Shown here one piece after another: positions 32,716-40,921 of a stretch of 64,000 nt of DNA. A program made the translations under genes and the position numbers. Positions within the stretch are counted from its first letter, which is position 1, and each line of letters begins with the position of its first letter. The DNA lies in NCBI RefSeq assembly GCF_900091725.1, contig NZ_FMBW01000087.1, positions 62,001 to 126,000 on the forward strand. Reading direction: 5' to 3'. Source of the stretch: Streptomyces sp. DvalAA-43. GTDB taxonomy: Bacteria; Actinomycetota; Actinomycetes; Streptomycetales; Streptomycetaceae. The notes under the pieces are model-generated. The model had not been told where the DNA came from and searched no databases. It was given only the letters and a program-made list of their open reading frames with translations.

Positions 32716-34151
32716 CCGCGGCGGTCCGCGGGCGACTGCGTGCCGGGCGCCGCGCCGATCCCGTCCGCCGGCGGCTGCGGCGGGGGTACGCGGGAGGGTC
32801 CGCCGGGCCGGGCGGCCCGCGCGCCCCCGTCACCGGGTCCCGGCACTCCCGGCTCGTCCGCCGTCACGGCCGTGGTCACCGCCGACCAGCCGTGCCGGTC
32901 GAGGCCGCGCACCAGGGCCCGGACCATCTGCGGGTCGAACTGCGTGCCCGCGCACCGCTTCAGCTCCTCCAGCGCGGCCGCCACCGGCCGCCCGCGCCGG
33001 TACGACCGGGTCGAGGTCATCGCGTCGAAGGCGTCCGCCACTGCGACGACCCGGGCGAACTCCGGGATCTCGCGCCCGCTGAGCCCGTACGGGTAGCCGC
33101 TGCCGTCGAGCCGTTCGTGGTGGTGCAGGATCGCGGCCCGCGCCTCGCCGAGGAAGCCGATGCCGCGGACGATCTCGTGCCCGTACTCCGGGTGCAGTTC
33201 GATCACCTGTCGTTCCTCCGGCGTGAGCGGACCGTCCTTGCGGAGCACCCGGGTGGGGACGCCGAGCTTGCCGACGTCGTGCAGGATGCCCGCGAACCGG
33301 ACGACCTCCAGGCGGTCCTGGTCCATGCCGAGTTCGCCGGCGATGAGGACGGAGGCCCGCCCGACCCGCTCGCTGTGGCCCCGGGTGTAGGTGTCCTTGA
33401 TGTCGACGGCCTGGACCAGCGCCCTGATGGTGGCGCGGTGGGCGGCGTGCTCGCGGTGGTACTGCGCGAAGACCCAGCAGGAGATGTACATCGGCAGCAG
33501 GACGATGAGCGCGGACAGCGGTCCGTACGGGCCACGCCACAGGACCGCCATCATCAGCCCGGCCAGTCCGTGCACCAGGTGCGGCCCCAGCGAGCGCGGC
33601 AGCAGGCCGCTCCAGACCCGCCGCAGGGGGACCCGTTCGGCCACGGCCAGGATGGAGCCGTCCAGCGCGGCCAGGACGAGGCTGAAGGCCAGGGCCGCCG
33701 CACAGGCGGGGAGCAGTGCGTGGGGGAGGTCGGGGAGCCGGCCGGTGCCGCCGAGCGTGGCGGGTCCGCCGAGCAGTCCGTGGACGGACGAGGCCGCCCA
33801 GACCGTGACGGCGAGCTGCGCGGCGCGCCAGACGCGGCGGGCGGTGGCGGGCGGGCGCTCCACCCGGCCGACGAGCGATCCGGGCACGGCGACGAGGGCG
33901 GCCGCGGCGGGCGGCAGCAGGAAGGCGGCGGCGAGCAGCAGCGGAAAGAACGATCCGGCACGGATCGGTACGGAGCTGCCGAGGAAGGGGCCGCGCCCGG
34001 GGAGTTCACAGGCCAGATAGAGCCCGGTGAGCAGGGTGACGGTGACCCAGGGGGTGCCCGCACCGCTGCGCAGGGCGGGGAGCGCACCGCACAGGGCGCC
34101 CGCCCCGACCACCGCGATGTACGCGCGCGCCGCCCCGCGTGTGGCTCTCAC
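32712..34151 (-). CDS. Membrane HD-GYP cyclic-di-GMP phosphodiesterase
   Basis: A 479-residue protein with about nine hydrophobic segments in the first 260 residues and a complete HD-GYP domain after them: YTRGHSERVGRAS, FAGILHDVGKLGVP, then HHHERLDGSGYPYGLSG and AVADAFDAMTSTRSYR. HD-GYP domains hydrolyse cyclic di-GMP, which controls development in Streptomyces. The membrane part suggests it senses an envelope signal. Its end overlaps the start of the degenerate HD protein (ATGA), giving coupled translation of the pair. Confidence 0.9.
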   Translation of the reverse strand: MRATRGAARAYIAVVGAGALCGALPALRSGAGTPWVTVTLLTGLYLACELPGRGPFLGSSVPIRAGSFFPLLLAAAFLLPPAAAALVAVPGSLVGRVERPPATARRVWRAAQLAVTVWAASSVHGLLGGPATLGGTGRLPDLPHALLPACAAALAFSLVLAALDGSILAVAERVPLRRVWSGLLPRSLGPHLVHGLAGLMMAVLWRGPYGPLSALIVLLPMYISCWVFAQYHREHAAHRATIRALVQAVDIKDTYTRGHSERVGRASVLIAGELGMDQDRLEVVRFAGILHDVGKLGVPTRVLRKDGPLTPEERQVIELHPEYGHEIVRGIGFLGEARAAILHHHERLDGSGYPYGLSGREIPEFARVVAVADAFDAMTSTRSYRRGRPVAAALEELKRCAGTQFDPQMVRALVRGLDRHGWSAVTTAVTADEPGVPGPGDGGARAARPGGPSRVPPPQPPADGIGAAPGTQSPADRRG

Positions 34152-34288
34152 CCGCTCGGCCCGCCCTCCGACATGGTCAATGGAGGCGTCACGCTAGCGA
34201 GTTGTGCGACGGGTCGAGCGTCAATGCGCCCGATTAGCACATTCGGGTGATTCGGTGGTGGCGGCCGGGCCGGGCCGACCGCCGGGTG

Positions 34289-34609
34289 TCACTCCTTGGC
34301 GGCGGTCGGCTGTTCGCTCTCCGCGGCCGTCAGGTCCTGCTCGGGCACGGCCTGCCCCGAGCGGATCAGATCGATCCGGCCCATCACCTTGGACCGCAGA
34401 TCACTGGGGACGTCGTCCTGACCGCAGCAGCGCTTCACCAGCTTCTTGACCGCCTGCTCCAGGCCGTACTTCTCCAGGCACGGGGAGCACTCCTCGAAGT
34501 GCACCTCGAACTTGGTGCAGTCGCTGTCGGGCATCTCGTGATCGAGGAACTCGTAGAGATGATCGAGGACTTCCGAGCAGTCCGTCTCGTGCGGCTCTCC
34601 GCAGCTCAT
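34289..34609 (-). CDS. rsrA: Zinc-binding redox anti-sigma factor RsrA
   Basis: A 106-residue ZAS-family anti-sigma factor. The zinc and redox ligands are visible: C3 and C11 (MSCGEPHETDCSEV) and the HFEECSPC motif (His-x3-Cys-x2-Cys). Disulfide stress oxidises these cysteines, expels zinc and frees SigR. A CC pair (KRCCGQ) near residue 61 matches known RsrA. The start overlaps the sigR stop by four bases, so SigR and RsrA are made together. Confidence 0.96.
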   Translation of the reverse strand: MSCGEPHETDCSEVLDHLYEFLDHEMPDSDCTKFEVHFEECSPCLEKYGLEQAVKKLVKRCCGQDDVPSDLRSKVMGRIDLIRSGQAVPEQDLTAAESEQPTAAKE

Positions 34610-35262
34610 GAGCCCGAGCCTTTCCGATCGTCCGACTCTCCGGCACCGGCCGGGACGAGCCCGCGCTCACGGGCGTAGTCCTCCAGCATGCCGCGCAGCT
34701 GGCGGCGGCCCCGGTGCAGTCGGGACATCACCGTACCGATGGGAGTCCCCATGATGTCCGCGATCTCCTTGTAGGCAAAGCCCTCGACATCGGCGAGATA
34801 CACGGCGATGCGGAACTCCTCGGGGATCGCCTGCAGTGCGGACTTCACGTCGGAGTCGGGCAGGTGGTCGAGCGCCTGCGACTCCGCGGAGCGCAGACCG
34901 GTCGACATGTGCGACTCGGCGCGCGCCAGCTGCCAGTCCTCGATCTCCTCGGCGGCGCTGCGCTGGGGCTCGCGCTGCTTCTTGCGGTACGAGTTGATGA
35001 ACGTGTTGGTGAGGATGCGGTACATCCACGCCTTGAGGTTGGTGCCCTCACGGAACTGGTGGAAGGAGCCGTACGCCTTGGCGTACGTCTCCTGGACCAG
35101 GTCCTCGGCGTCCGCGGGGTTGCGCGTCATGCGCAGCGCGGCCGAGTACATCTGGTCGAGGAAACCGAGCGCGTCCCGCTCGAAGCGCGCGTTGCGCTCG
35201 GCGGTCGTCTCCTGTGCGCGGCCGTCGTCGGTCCCTGTGTCGGTCCCAGTGACCGGACCCAC
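34606..35262 (-). CDS. sigR: ECF sigma factor SigR of the thiol-stress response
   Basis: An ECF sigma factor with region 2 (LGFLDQMYSAALRMTRNPADAEDLVQETYAKAY) and region 4 (LQAIPEEFRIAVYLADVEGF) motifs. It directs thiol-disulfide stress genes and is held by RsrA. The GTG at 35262 (VGPVTGTD) gives 218 residues. The frame extends to an ATG at 35448 with a fine GGAGAGGGAG ribosome site, giving a 280-residue form. This matches the known unstable long form SigR', made from the autoregulated promoter found just upstream. Confidence 0.94.
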   Translation of the reverse strand: MGPVTGTDTGTDDGRAQETTAERNARFERDALGFLDQMYSAALRMTRNPADAEDLVQETYAKAYGSFHQFREGTNLKAWMYRILTNTFINSYRKKQREPQRSAAEEIEDWQLARAESHMSTGLRSAESQALDHLPDSDVKSALQAIPEEFRIAVYLADVEGFAYKEIADIMGTPIGTVMSRLHRGRRQLRGMLEDYARERGLVPAGAGESDDRKGSGS

Positions 35263-35497
35263 CTCCTCCAACGCTGTGGCGGATCCGAGACCGGACCCGC
35301 TCGAATCGGAGAATAGTCGACCTTGCTTCGAGACGGGCTGTCGTTCCGATCCGCCCAGGGCCCGCTCGGGAGTGGTCTTGGCCGCGTGCAGGACCGTCCA
35401 CTCCAGGTCAGCGGCGTTCGAGCGGCGCGGGCAGATGGTCGAACCCATGCGACGGACTCCCTCTCCACGTACGACGTTGATGTACCGATGACACCGA

Positions 35498-35525
35498 CAA
35501 CAGTGGCCCCCCGCGCAACATTCCC
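35498..35525 (-). promoter_or_regulatory. SigR-dependent promoter sigRp2
   Basis: GGGAAT and GTTG are separated by exactly 18 bp, an excellent match to the SigR consensus GGAAT-N18-GTT. It is placed to transcribe the long SigR' form starting at 35448, giving positive autoregulation under thiol stress. Confidence 0.88.
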
Positions 35526-35535
35526 GGGGTGTACG

Positions 35536-36258
35536 TCACACGAGGGCGGCCAGCCATCCGGTCACGGCGGCGGTCAGGATCCCCATCGCCGCGTCCTGGC
35601 CCGGACTGGTCTTCTTCGGTACGGCGAAGCCGTGGTCTCCGTACGGCACTTCGGCGATCTCGTACTCCCCGGGCGGGAATTCGTCGGGCCGTCCGAACGG
35701 GTCTCGGCCGCCCTGCACGACGAGCGTGGGCACGCCGGTGCCGAGGAGCTCGTCCGCCCGGGACTTCTCCGGCCGGCCCGGGGGGTGCAGCGGGAAACTC
35801 AGCGCGAGGACGGCGCGGGCACCGAGCTCCGCGGCCGTCCGGCAGGCCACCCGGGCGCCGGCGCTGCGCCCGCCCGCGACGACGGGCGCCCCGGCGGCGG
35901 TGAGCGCGGGCCACAGCCCCCGCCACCCGGTGTCCAGGGTCTTCGGGGCGGGCGCGAGCCGCTTCCCGGCGACCCGCCACGGCTGCTCCACCAGGGCGAC
36001 GGTCACCCCGTGGGCGGGCAGCGCGGCGGCCAGGGCCTGGAGGTCGCGGGCCTCGATGCCGCCGCCCGCGCCATGGCCGAGGGCCAGCACCGGGCGGGCG
36101 CCGGGGGTCTTCGTCGTATCCGTCGCGGGGAACGTCTTCGTCGTATCCGTCGCGGGGAACCAGGTGATCCTGGCCGGTCCGGCGTCGGTGTCGACCGTTT
36201 CGGACCGGTGGCCCGTCTCTTCTGTAGTGCCAGTGCTCACGTGCTCTGTGTTGCTCAC
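35536..36258 (-). CDS. Alpha/beta hydrolase (Tex30/KANL3-like)
   Basis: A 240-residue alpha/beta hydrolase. The oxyanion region LALGHGAGGG is near residue 60, the nucleophile elbow reads GGRSAGARVA, and VVQGGRDPFG and YGDHGFAVP give the acid and histidine. Substrate is unknown. The GTG at 36258 has GGAGG nine bases upstream and is preferred over ATG 36267, which touches the ribosome site. An exact 27-bp tandem duplication sits in its N-terminal region. It is upstream of sigR but separated by the sigR promoter. Confidence 0.85.
   Translation of the reverse strand: MSNTEHVSTGTTEETGHRSETVDTDAGPARITWFPATDTTKTFPATDTTKTPGARPVLALGHGAGGGIEARDLQALAAALPAHGVTVALVEQPWRVAGKRLAPAPKTLDTGWRGLWPALTAAGAPVVAGGRSAGARVACRTAAELGARAVLALSFPLHPPGRPEKSRADELLGTGVPTLVVQGGRDPFGRPDEFPPGEYEIAEVPYGDHGFAVPKKTSPGQDAAMGILTAAVTGWLAALV
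36107..36160. repeat. Exact 27-bp tandem duplication inside the hydrolase gene
   Basis: Two identical 27-bp units (36107-36133 and 36134-36160) encode FPATDTTKT twice. The reading frame is kept. It lies in a variable loop ahead of the catalytic core, so it looks like a recent replication-slippage event. Confidence 0.9.
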
Positions 36259-36283
36259 GTGTCCCATCCTCCCCGCGGGCGGC

Positions 36284-37099
36284 TCAGAAGAGGGTGCTCT
36301 CTTCCGGGGCGGCCAGTTCTTCCAGCAGTTCGGGCCCGTTGTTGCGGACGTTGCTGACGGCGGTGGCCACCGGGTAGGCCCGCATCAGCCCGCCCGGCGG
36401 CGGTGCGAGCAGGGCCCGCAGCTCCTCGACGTCGGTGCGCGACGGGTCGAGCCAGGCGTCCCAGCGGTCCGGGGTCAGCATCAGCGGCATCCGGGGGTGG
36501 ATGTCGGCGAGCGAGGCCGGGCCGTCGGCGGGGGCGACGGCGAGCGGGGTGGTCTCCGCCTCGGTCGTGATCACCGAGCAGGTCACCCACCAGGCCATCG
36601 GGTGGTCGTCCGGCAGGGTCCGGTCGCGCCAGAACTCGTAGAGCCCGGCCATCGCGAAGACCGAGCCGTCGGCGGGCGTCACGAAGTACGGCTGCTTGCG
36701 GGGGCGCTTCCGCTTCCCCTTCTCCTCCAGCTGCCGTTCGTCCGCGCCGGTGACCCACTCGTAGTAGCCGTCGGCGGGCAGGATGCAGCGCCGGGAGACG
36801 AAGGGGCGGCGGAAGGACGGCTTCTCGTGGACGGTCTCCGCGCGGGCGTTGATCATGCGCGCGGCGCCCTCCGGGGACTTCGCCCAGGACGGTACGAGCC
36901 CCCATTTCAGCGCGCGCATCTGGCGAACCGGACGCTGGTCGTCTGCGTCTTTCACAGGACGTTCCAGTACGGCGTAGACCTCCTTGGTGGGCGCCACGTT
37001 CCAATCGGGCGCGAGGGCCTCCGCGGGTTCCCACTTCTCGACCTGGAAGAGTCCGGTCAGGTCCTCGGGCCGCCGACTCGCTGCATACCGTCCGCACAT
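36284..37099 (-). CDS. SOS response-associated peptidase, HMCES/YedK family
   Basis: A 271-residue SRAP protein that shields abasic sites in single-stranded DNA by forming a thiazolidine crosslink through its N-terminal Cys2 (MCGRYA). Other active-site residues are visible: WNVAPT, MINARAETV with the Asn and Glu, and ADIHPRMPL with the His. Length is normal. No clear ribosome site precedes the ATG; the start is fixed by the need for Cys at position 2. It is divergent from the M50-like gene. Confidence 0.93.
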   Translation of the reverse strand: MCGRYAASRRPEDLTGLFQVEKWEPAEALAPDWNVAPTKEVYAVLERPVKDADDQRPVRQMRALKWGLVPSWAKSPEGAARMINARAETVHEKPSFRRPFVSRRCILPADGYYEWVTGADERQLEEKGKRKRPRKQPYFVTPADGSVFAMAGLYEFWRDRTLPDDHPMAWWVTCSVITTEAETTPLAVAPADGPASLADIHPRMPLMLTPDRWDAWLDPSRTDVEELRALLAPPPGGLMRAYPVATAVSNVRNNGPELLEELAAPEESTLF

Positions 37100-37176
37100 G
37101 AGTGCCAGACTGCCACGACCGTCAGACCGGCAGGACGCCGATCCCGCCGGCCGAACCGCAAGGAGCCGCCCGCACC

Positions 37177-37890
37177 ATGGACAGCACCGATCTGGGCAAC
37201 CTGTGGGACCGCGTCTTCGGCACCCAGCCCGCCCCCGCGCAGTGGCTCGTGGTGGTGACCGGCACGCTCGCGCTGTTCGCCGTCGTGCCGAACCCGCTCT
37301 GGCGGCTGGCCCGCAACGCGATCACCATCGCGCACGAGGGCGGGCACGGGCTGATCGCGCTGCTCACCGGACGGCAGCTGTCCGGCATCCGGCTGCACTC
37401 GGACACCAGCGGCCTGACCGTCAGCCGCGGCAGACCGACCGGTATCGGCATGGTCCTCACCGCGGCCGCCGGCTACACCGCCCCGTCGCTGCTGGGCCTG
37501 GGCGGCGCGTGGCTGCTGGTCGAGGGCAGGATCACGCTGCTGCTGTGGGCGGCCACGGTGCTGCTCGCGGTGATGCTGGTGATGATCCGCAATGTGTACG
37601 GGGCACTGGCGGTGATCTTCGCCGGTTCGGCCTTCCTGCTGGTGTCCTGGCTGGCCGCGCCGGACTGGCAGTCGCTGTTCGCGTACACCGTGGTGTGGTT
37701 CCTGCTGCTCGGCGGGGTTCGCCCGGTCTTCGAGCTCCAGTCCAAGCGGCGGCACGGCGGCGCGCCGGACTCGGACGCGGACCAGCTGTCACGGCTGACG
37801 GACGTACCGGCCGCGCTCTGGCTCTTCCTCTTCCACGTGGTGTCGCTCAGCTCGCTGATCGGCGGCGGACGCTGGCTGCTCGGCCTGTGA
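37177..37890 (+). CDS. M50-family membrane metallopeptidase
   Basis: A 237-residue integral membrane protein with about six hydrophobic segments. The zinc motif HEGGH lies in ITIAHEGGHGLIALLTG near residue 55, as in the M50B-like group. Members cleave membrane or membrane-near substrates, but this one is short and its substrate is unknown. ATG 37177 follows AAGGAG. It is followed by a gene-free stretch with a structured element before aroA. Confidence 0.85.
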   Translation: MDSTDLGNLWDRVFGTQPAPAQWLVVVTGTLALFAVVPNPLWRLARNAITIAHEGGHGLIALLTGRQLSGIRLHSDTSGLTVSRGRPTGIGMVLTAAAGYTAPSLLGLGGAWLLVEGRITLLLWAATVLLAVMLVMIRNVYGALAVIFAGSAFLLVSWLAAPDWQSLFAYTVVWFLLLGGVRPVFELQSKRRHGGAPDSDADQLSRLTDVPAALWLFLFHVVSLSSLIGGGRWLLGL

Positions 37891-38030
37891 GATCCGGCGG
37901 ACGCCCGTGGTAGAGGGCGCCGACCGGCACCGCCTCTTGCGTTACGCCACGGTTTCGGCCCATTTGATCGAGATTCGGGTTTGCGGTGATCCACGGCGAG
38001 CGTTCGGCAGTAGGCAGCGCGGGTGAAGGA

Positions 38031-38128
38031 GCGGGGCTGGGGTGCGTGCATCGCAAGGCGGAGGATTGAGGCATGGCGGAGCCATGGTGACTGACGGCAA
38101 CGCCGCGAGGCGCGTGCCCCAGCCCCGC
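38031..38128 (+). ncRNA. Structured leader element with a five-codon ORF upstream of aroA
   Basis: Twelve-base perfect arms (GCGGGGCTGGGG at 38031-38042 and complement at 38117-38128) close a 98-nt element. Inside are the hairpins CATGGC-GGA-GCCATG and CGGC-AA-CGCCG. A ribosome site GGAGG at 38060-38064 is followed eight bases later by ATG GCG GAG CCA TGG TGA (38073-38090), encoding MAEPW. The element ends 42 bases before aroA. It may be a translated attenuator or a dispersed intergenic repeat. Confidence 0.45.
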
Positions 38129-38170
38129 GACGCCGCGAGGCCTACTGTCGAACGCTCTAAAGTAAGGGCC

Positions 38171-39487
38171 ATGACCGATAGCTCCGTGCACCCTGCCCTC
38201 TGGCCCGCCCCGCATGCGACCGGGGCCGTCGACGCGACGGTCACCGTGCCCGGATCGAAATCGGTCACCAATCGGGCGCTCGTCCTGGCCTCGCTCGCCG
38301 CCGAGCCCGGGTGGCTGCGCCGCCCGCTGCGCTCCCGCGACACCCTGCTGATGGCAGAGGCGCTGCGCTCGATGGGTGTCGGCATCGAGGAAGGCGTGGG
38401 TCCGGACGGCTCCGGCGAGGCCTGGCGGGTCATCCCGGCCGGGCTGCACGGCCCCACCACGGTCGACGTCGGCAACGCGGGCACGGTCATGCGCTTCCTG
38501 CCGCCGGTCGCGGCCCTGGCCGACGGCCCGGTCCGCTTCGACGGCGACCCGCGTGCGTACGAGCGCCCGCTGACCGGTGTGATCGACGCGCTGCGGGTGC
38601 TCGGCGCCCGGATCGACGACGAGGGGCGCGGCTCGCTGCCGATGACGGTGCACGGCGGCGGCGCGCTGGACGGCGGACCGGTGGCGATCGACGCCTCCTC
38701 GTCCTCCCAGTTCGTCTCCGCGCTGCTGCTGTCGGCGCCGCGCTACAACCAGGGGGTGGAGGTGCGCCACACCGGCGCCCGGCTCCCCTCCATGCCGCAC
38801 ATCCGGATGACGGTCGACATGCTGCGGGCGGTCGGCGCACAGGTCGACGAGCCGGAGACGGGCGGCGAGCCGAACGTCTGGCGGGTCTCCCATTCCGCCC
38901 TGCTCGGCCGCGACCTGACCATCGAGCCCGATCTCTCCAACGCCCAGCCCTTCCTCGCGGCGGCGCTGGTCACCGGCGGCCGGGTCACCATCCCCGACTG
39001 GCCCGAGCACACCACCCAGCCGGGCGATGCGCTGCGGGAGATCTTCACGGCGATGGGCGGCAGCTGCGAGCTGACCGAGCGCGGCCTCACCTTCACCGGT
39101 TCGGGCCGTATCCACGGCATCGACGTCGACCTCGGCGAGGTCGGCGAGCTGACCCCGGGCATCGCGGCGGTCGCGGCCCTGGCCGATTCGCCGTCCACCC
39201 TGAGCGGCGTCGCCCATCTGCGGCTGCACGAGACGGACCGGCTGGCCGCGCTCACCAAGGAGATCAACGAGCTCGGCGGCGATGTCACCGAGACCGCCGA
39301 CGGCCTCCACATCCGGCCCCGGCCCCTGCACGGCGGTACCTTCCATACGTACGACGACCACCGGATGGCGACCGCGGGGTCGATCATCGGCCTTGCCGTC
39401 CCCGGAGTGGAGATCGAGAACGTGGCGACCACCGCCAAGACCCTGCCGGACTTCCCGCAGATGTGGACCGGAATGCTCGGGGCCTGA
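38171..39487 (+). CDS. aroA: 3-phosphoshikimate 1-carboxyvinyltransferase (EPSP synthase)
   Basis: A 438-residue enzyme that joins phosphoenolpyruvate and shikimate-3-phosphate to make EPSP, the sixth step of the shikimate route to aromatic amino acids. Motifs: VPGSKSVTNRALVLASLA near residue 24, the phosphate loop GNAGTVMRFLPPVAALA near residue 100, and DDHRMATAGSIIGLA near the end. ATG 38171 gives the family N-terminus. It is followed after three bases by rsgA. A structured element with a Trp-containing mini-ORF lies just upstream. Confidence 0.95.
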   Translation: MTDSSVHPALWPAPHATGAVDATVTVPGSKSVTNRALVLASLAAEPGWLRRPLRSRDTLLMAEALRSMGVGIEEGVGPDGSGEAWRVIPAGLHGPTTVDVGNAGTVMRFLPPVAALADGPVRFDGDPRAYERPLTGVIDALRVLGARIDDEGRGSLPMTVHGGGALDGGPVAIDASSSSQFVSALLLSAPRYNQGVEVRHTGARLPSMPHIRMTVDMLRAVGAQVDEPETGGEPNVWRVSHSALLGRDLTIEPDLSNAQPFLAAALVTGGRVTIPDWPEHTTQPGDALREIFTAMGGSCELTERGLTFTGSGRIHGIDVDLGEVGELTPGIAAVAALADSPSTLSGVAHLRLHETDRLAALTKEINELGGDVTETADGLHIRPRPLHGGTFHTYDDHRMATAGSIIGLAVPGVEIENVATTAKTLPDFPQMWTGMLGA

Positions 39488-39490
39488 GAC

Positions 39491-40507
39491 ATGCGCCGCT
39501 ACGGCAAGAACCCCGACGAGGACGACATCCGGTTCCGCCCCAACCCGAAGGGCAACCGGCCTCGTACGCACACCCGTCCGAAGCACGAGGACGCCGAGGA
39601 GGGCATGGTCCTCACCGTCGACCGGGGCCGCCTCACCTGTCTCGTGGACGGCCGTACGGTCATGGCGATGAAGGCCCGTGAGCTGGGCCGGAAGGCCGCC
39701 GTGGTGGGCGACACCGTCTCCATCGTCGGCGACCTCTCCGGTGACAAGGACACCCTCGCCCGCATCGTCCGCATCGGTGAGCGCCGCTCGGTGCTGCGCC
39801 GGACCGCGGACGACGACGATCCGTTCGAGCGGGTGGTCGTCGCCAACGCCGACCAGCTGGCGATCGTCACCGCGCTGGCCGATCCGGAACCCCGTCCCAG
39901 GATGATCGACCGCTGTCTGGTCGCCGCGTACGACGGCGGGCTCTCCCCGCTCCTGGTCCTCACCAAGTCCGATCTGGCCTCCCCGGACAAACTGCTGGAG
40001 GCGTACACCCCGCTGGGCGTCCCGTTCATCGTGACCAGCCGCGAGGAGCTGGAGAACGGCGACGCGGCCGAGCGGGTCCGCGAGCAGCTGCACGACCGGG
40101 TCACCGCCTTCGTCGGGCACTCCGGCGTCGGCAAGACCACGCTGGTCAACGCACTGGTGCCGAAGGACCGGCGGCGTACCACGGGAGTGGTCAACGCGGT
40201 CACCGGCCGCGGCCGGCACACCACCACGTCGGCGCTGGCGCTGCCGCTGCCCGACTATCGCGGCTGGGTGATCGACACCCCCGGCGTGCGCTCCTTCGGG
40301 CTGCACCACATCGACCCGTCCCGGGTGATCCACGCGTTCCCGGACCTGGAGCCGGGCACCGAGGGCTGCCCGCGCGGCTGCACCCACGACGGCCATGAAC
40401 CGGAATGCGCCCTGGGCGCCTGGGTGGCGGACGGCCACGCCGATCCGGCCCGGCTGGACTCGCTGCACCGGCTGCTGTCCACCCGGGAGCGACGCGAAGG
40501 CGACTGA
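39491..40507 (+). CDS. rsgA: Ribosome small subunit-dependent GTPase RsgA
   Basis: A 338-residue circularly permuted GTPase that checks maturation of the 30S subunit. An N-terminal OB-fold precedes the G domain, where motifs appear in permuted order: LTKSDL (G4) first, then FVGHSGVGKTTLVNAL (G1) and VIDTPGVRSFGL (G3). The zinc knuckle GCPRGCTHDGHEPECALG is near the end. It begins three bases after the aroA stop, so the two are cotranscribed. Confidence 0.95.
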   Translation: MRRYGKNPDEDDIRFRPNPKGNRPRTHTRPKHEDAEEGMVLTVDRGRLTCLVDGRTVMAMKARELGRKAAVVGDTVSIVGDLSGDKDTLARIVRIGERRSVLRRTADDDDPFERVVVANADQLAIVTALADPEPRPRMIDRCLVAAYDGGLSPLLVLTKSDLASPDKLLEAYTPLGVPFIVTSREELENGDAAERVREQLHDRVTAFVGHSGVGKTTLVNALVPKDRRRTTGVVNAVTGRGRHTTTSALALPLPDYRGWVIDTPGVRSFGLHHIDPSRVIHAFPDLEPGTEGCPRGCTHDGHEPECALGAWVADGHADPARLDSLHRLLSTRERREGD

Positions 40508-40597
40508 CCGGGGCGCGTTTGCGAGCTGCCGCCGCAGGTAAATGCATAATCACATTCAGTGTGGCAAGGCGGTCACCGACGTGGGAGGGCACTGACG

Positions 40598-40921
40598 ATG
40601 GCGTGGCTGCTGGTCGTGGTCGCAGGACTTCTGGAGACCGGCTTCGCCGTCTGTCTGAAACTCTCGCACGGCTTCACCCGGCTCTGGCCGACCATCGCGT
40701 TCTGCGTCTTCGCCCTCGGCAGCTTCGGTCTGCTGACGATGTCGCTGAAGAAGCTCGACGTGGGACCCGCCTATGCCGTGTGGACCGGCATCGGCGCGGC
40801 GGGCACCGCGATCTACGGCATGGTCTTCCTGGACGACGTGGTCTCCACCCTCAAGCTGATCTCGATCTCCCTGGTGATCCTCGGGGTGATCGGGCTCCAG
40901 CTCTCGGGCTCGTCCCACTGA
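40598..40921 (+). CDS. SMR-family exporter (SugE/Gdx-like)
   Basis: A 107-residue four-helix small multidrug resistance protein. The essential glutamate sits in helix 1 (VVAGLLETGFAVCLKLSHGF), and the motif LDVGPAYAVWTGIGAAGTAIYG is near residue 55. The KLSHGFTRLWP segment resembles guanidinium exporters (Gdx), but that specificity is inferred. It works as an antiparallel dimer driven by protons. Its 3' end overlaps the convergent TetR gene by 71 bp. Confidence 0.88.
   Translation: MAWLLVVVAGLLETGFAVCLKLSHGFTRLWPTIAFCVFALGSFGLLTMSLKKLDVGPAYAVWTGIGAAGTAIYGMVFLDDVVSTLKLISISLVILGVIGLQLSGSSH

Noticed and set aside
37847..40468. An 873-codon open frame opposite aroA and rsgA
   Set aside because: Antisense to two clear housekeeping genes, with no recognisable domain and biased composition.
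40508..40597. Guanidine riboswitch ahead of the SMR exporter
   Set aside because: The 90-bp gap lacks the conserved ACGR loop pairs of guanidine aptamers.
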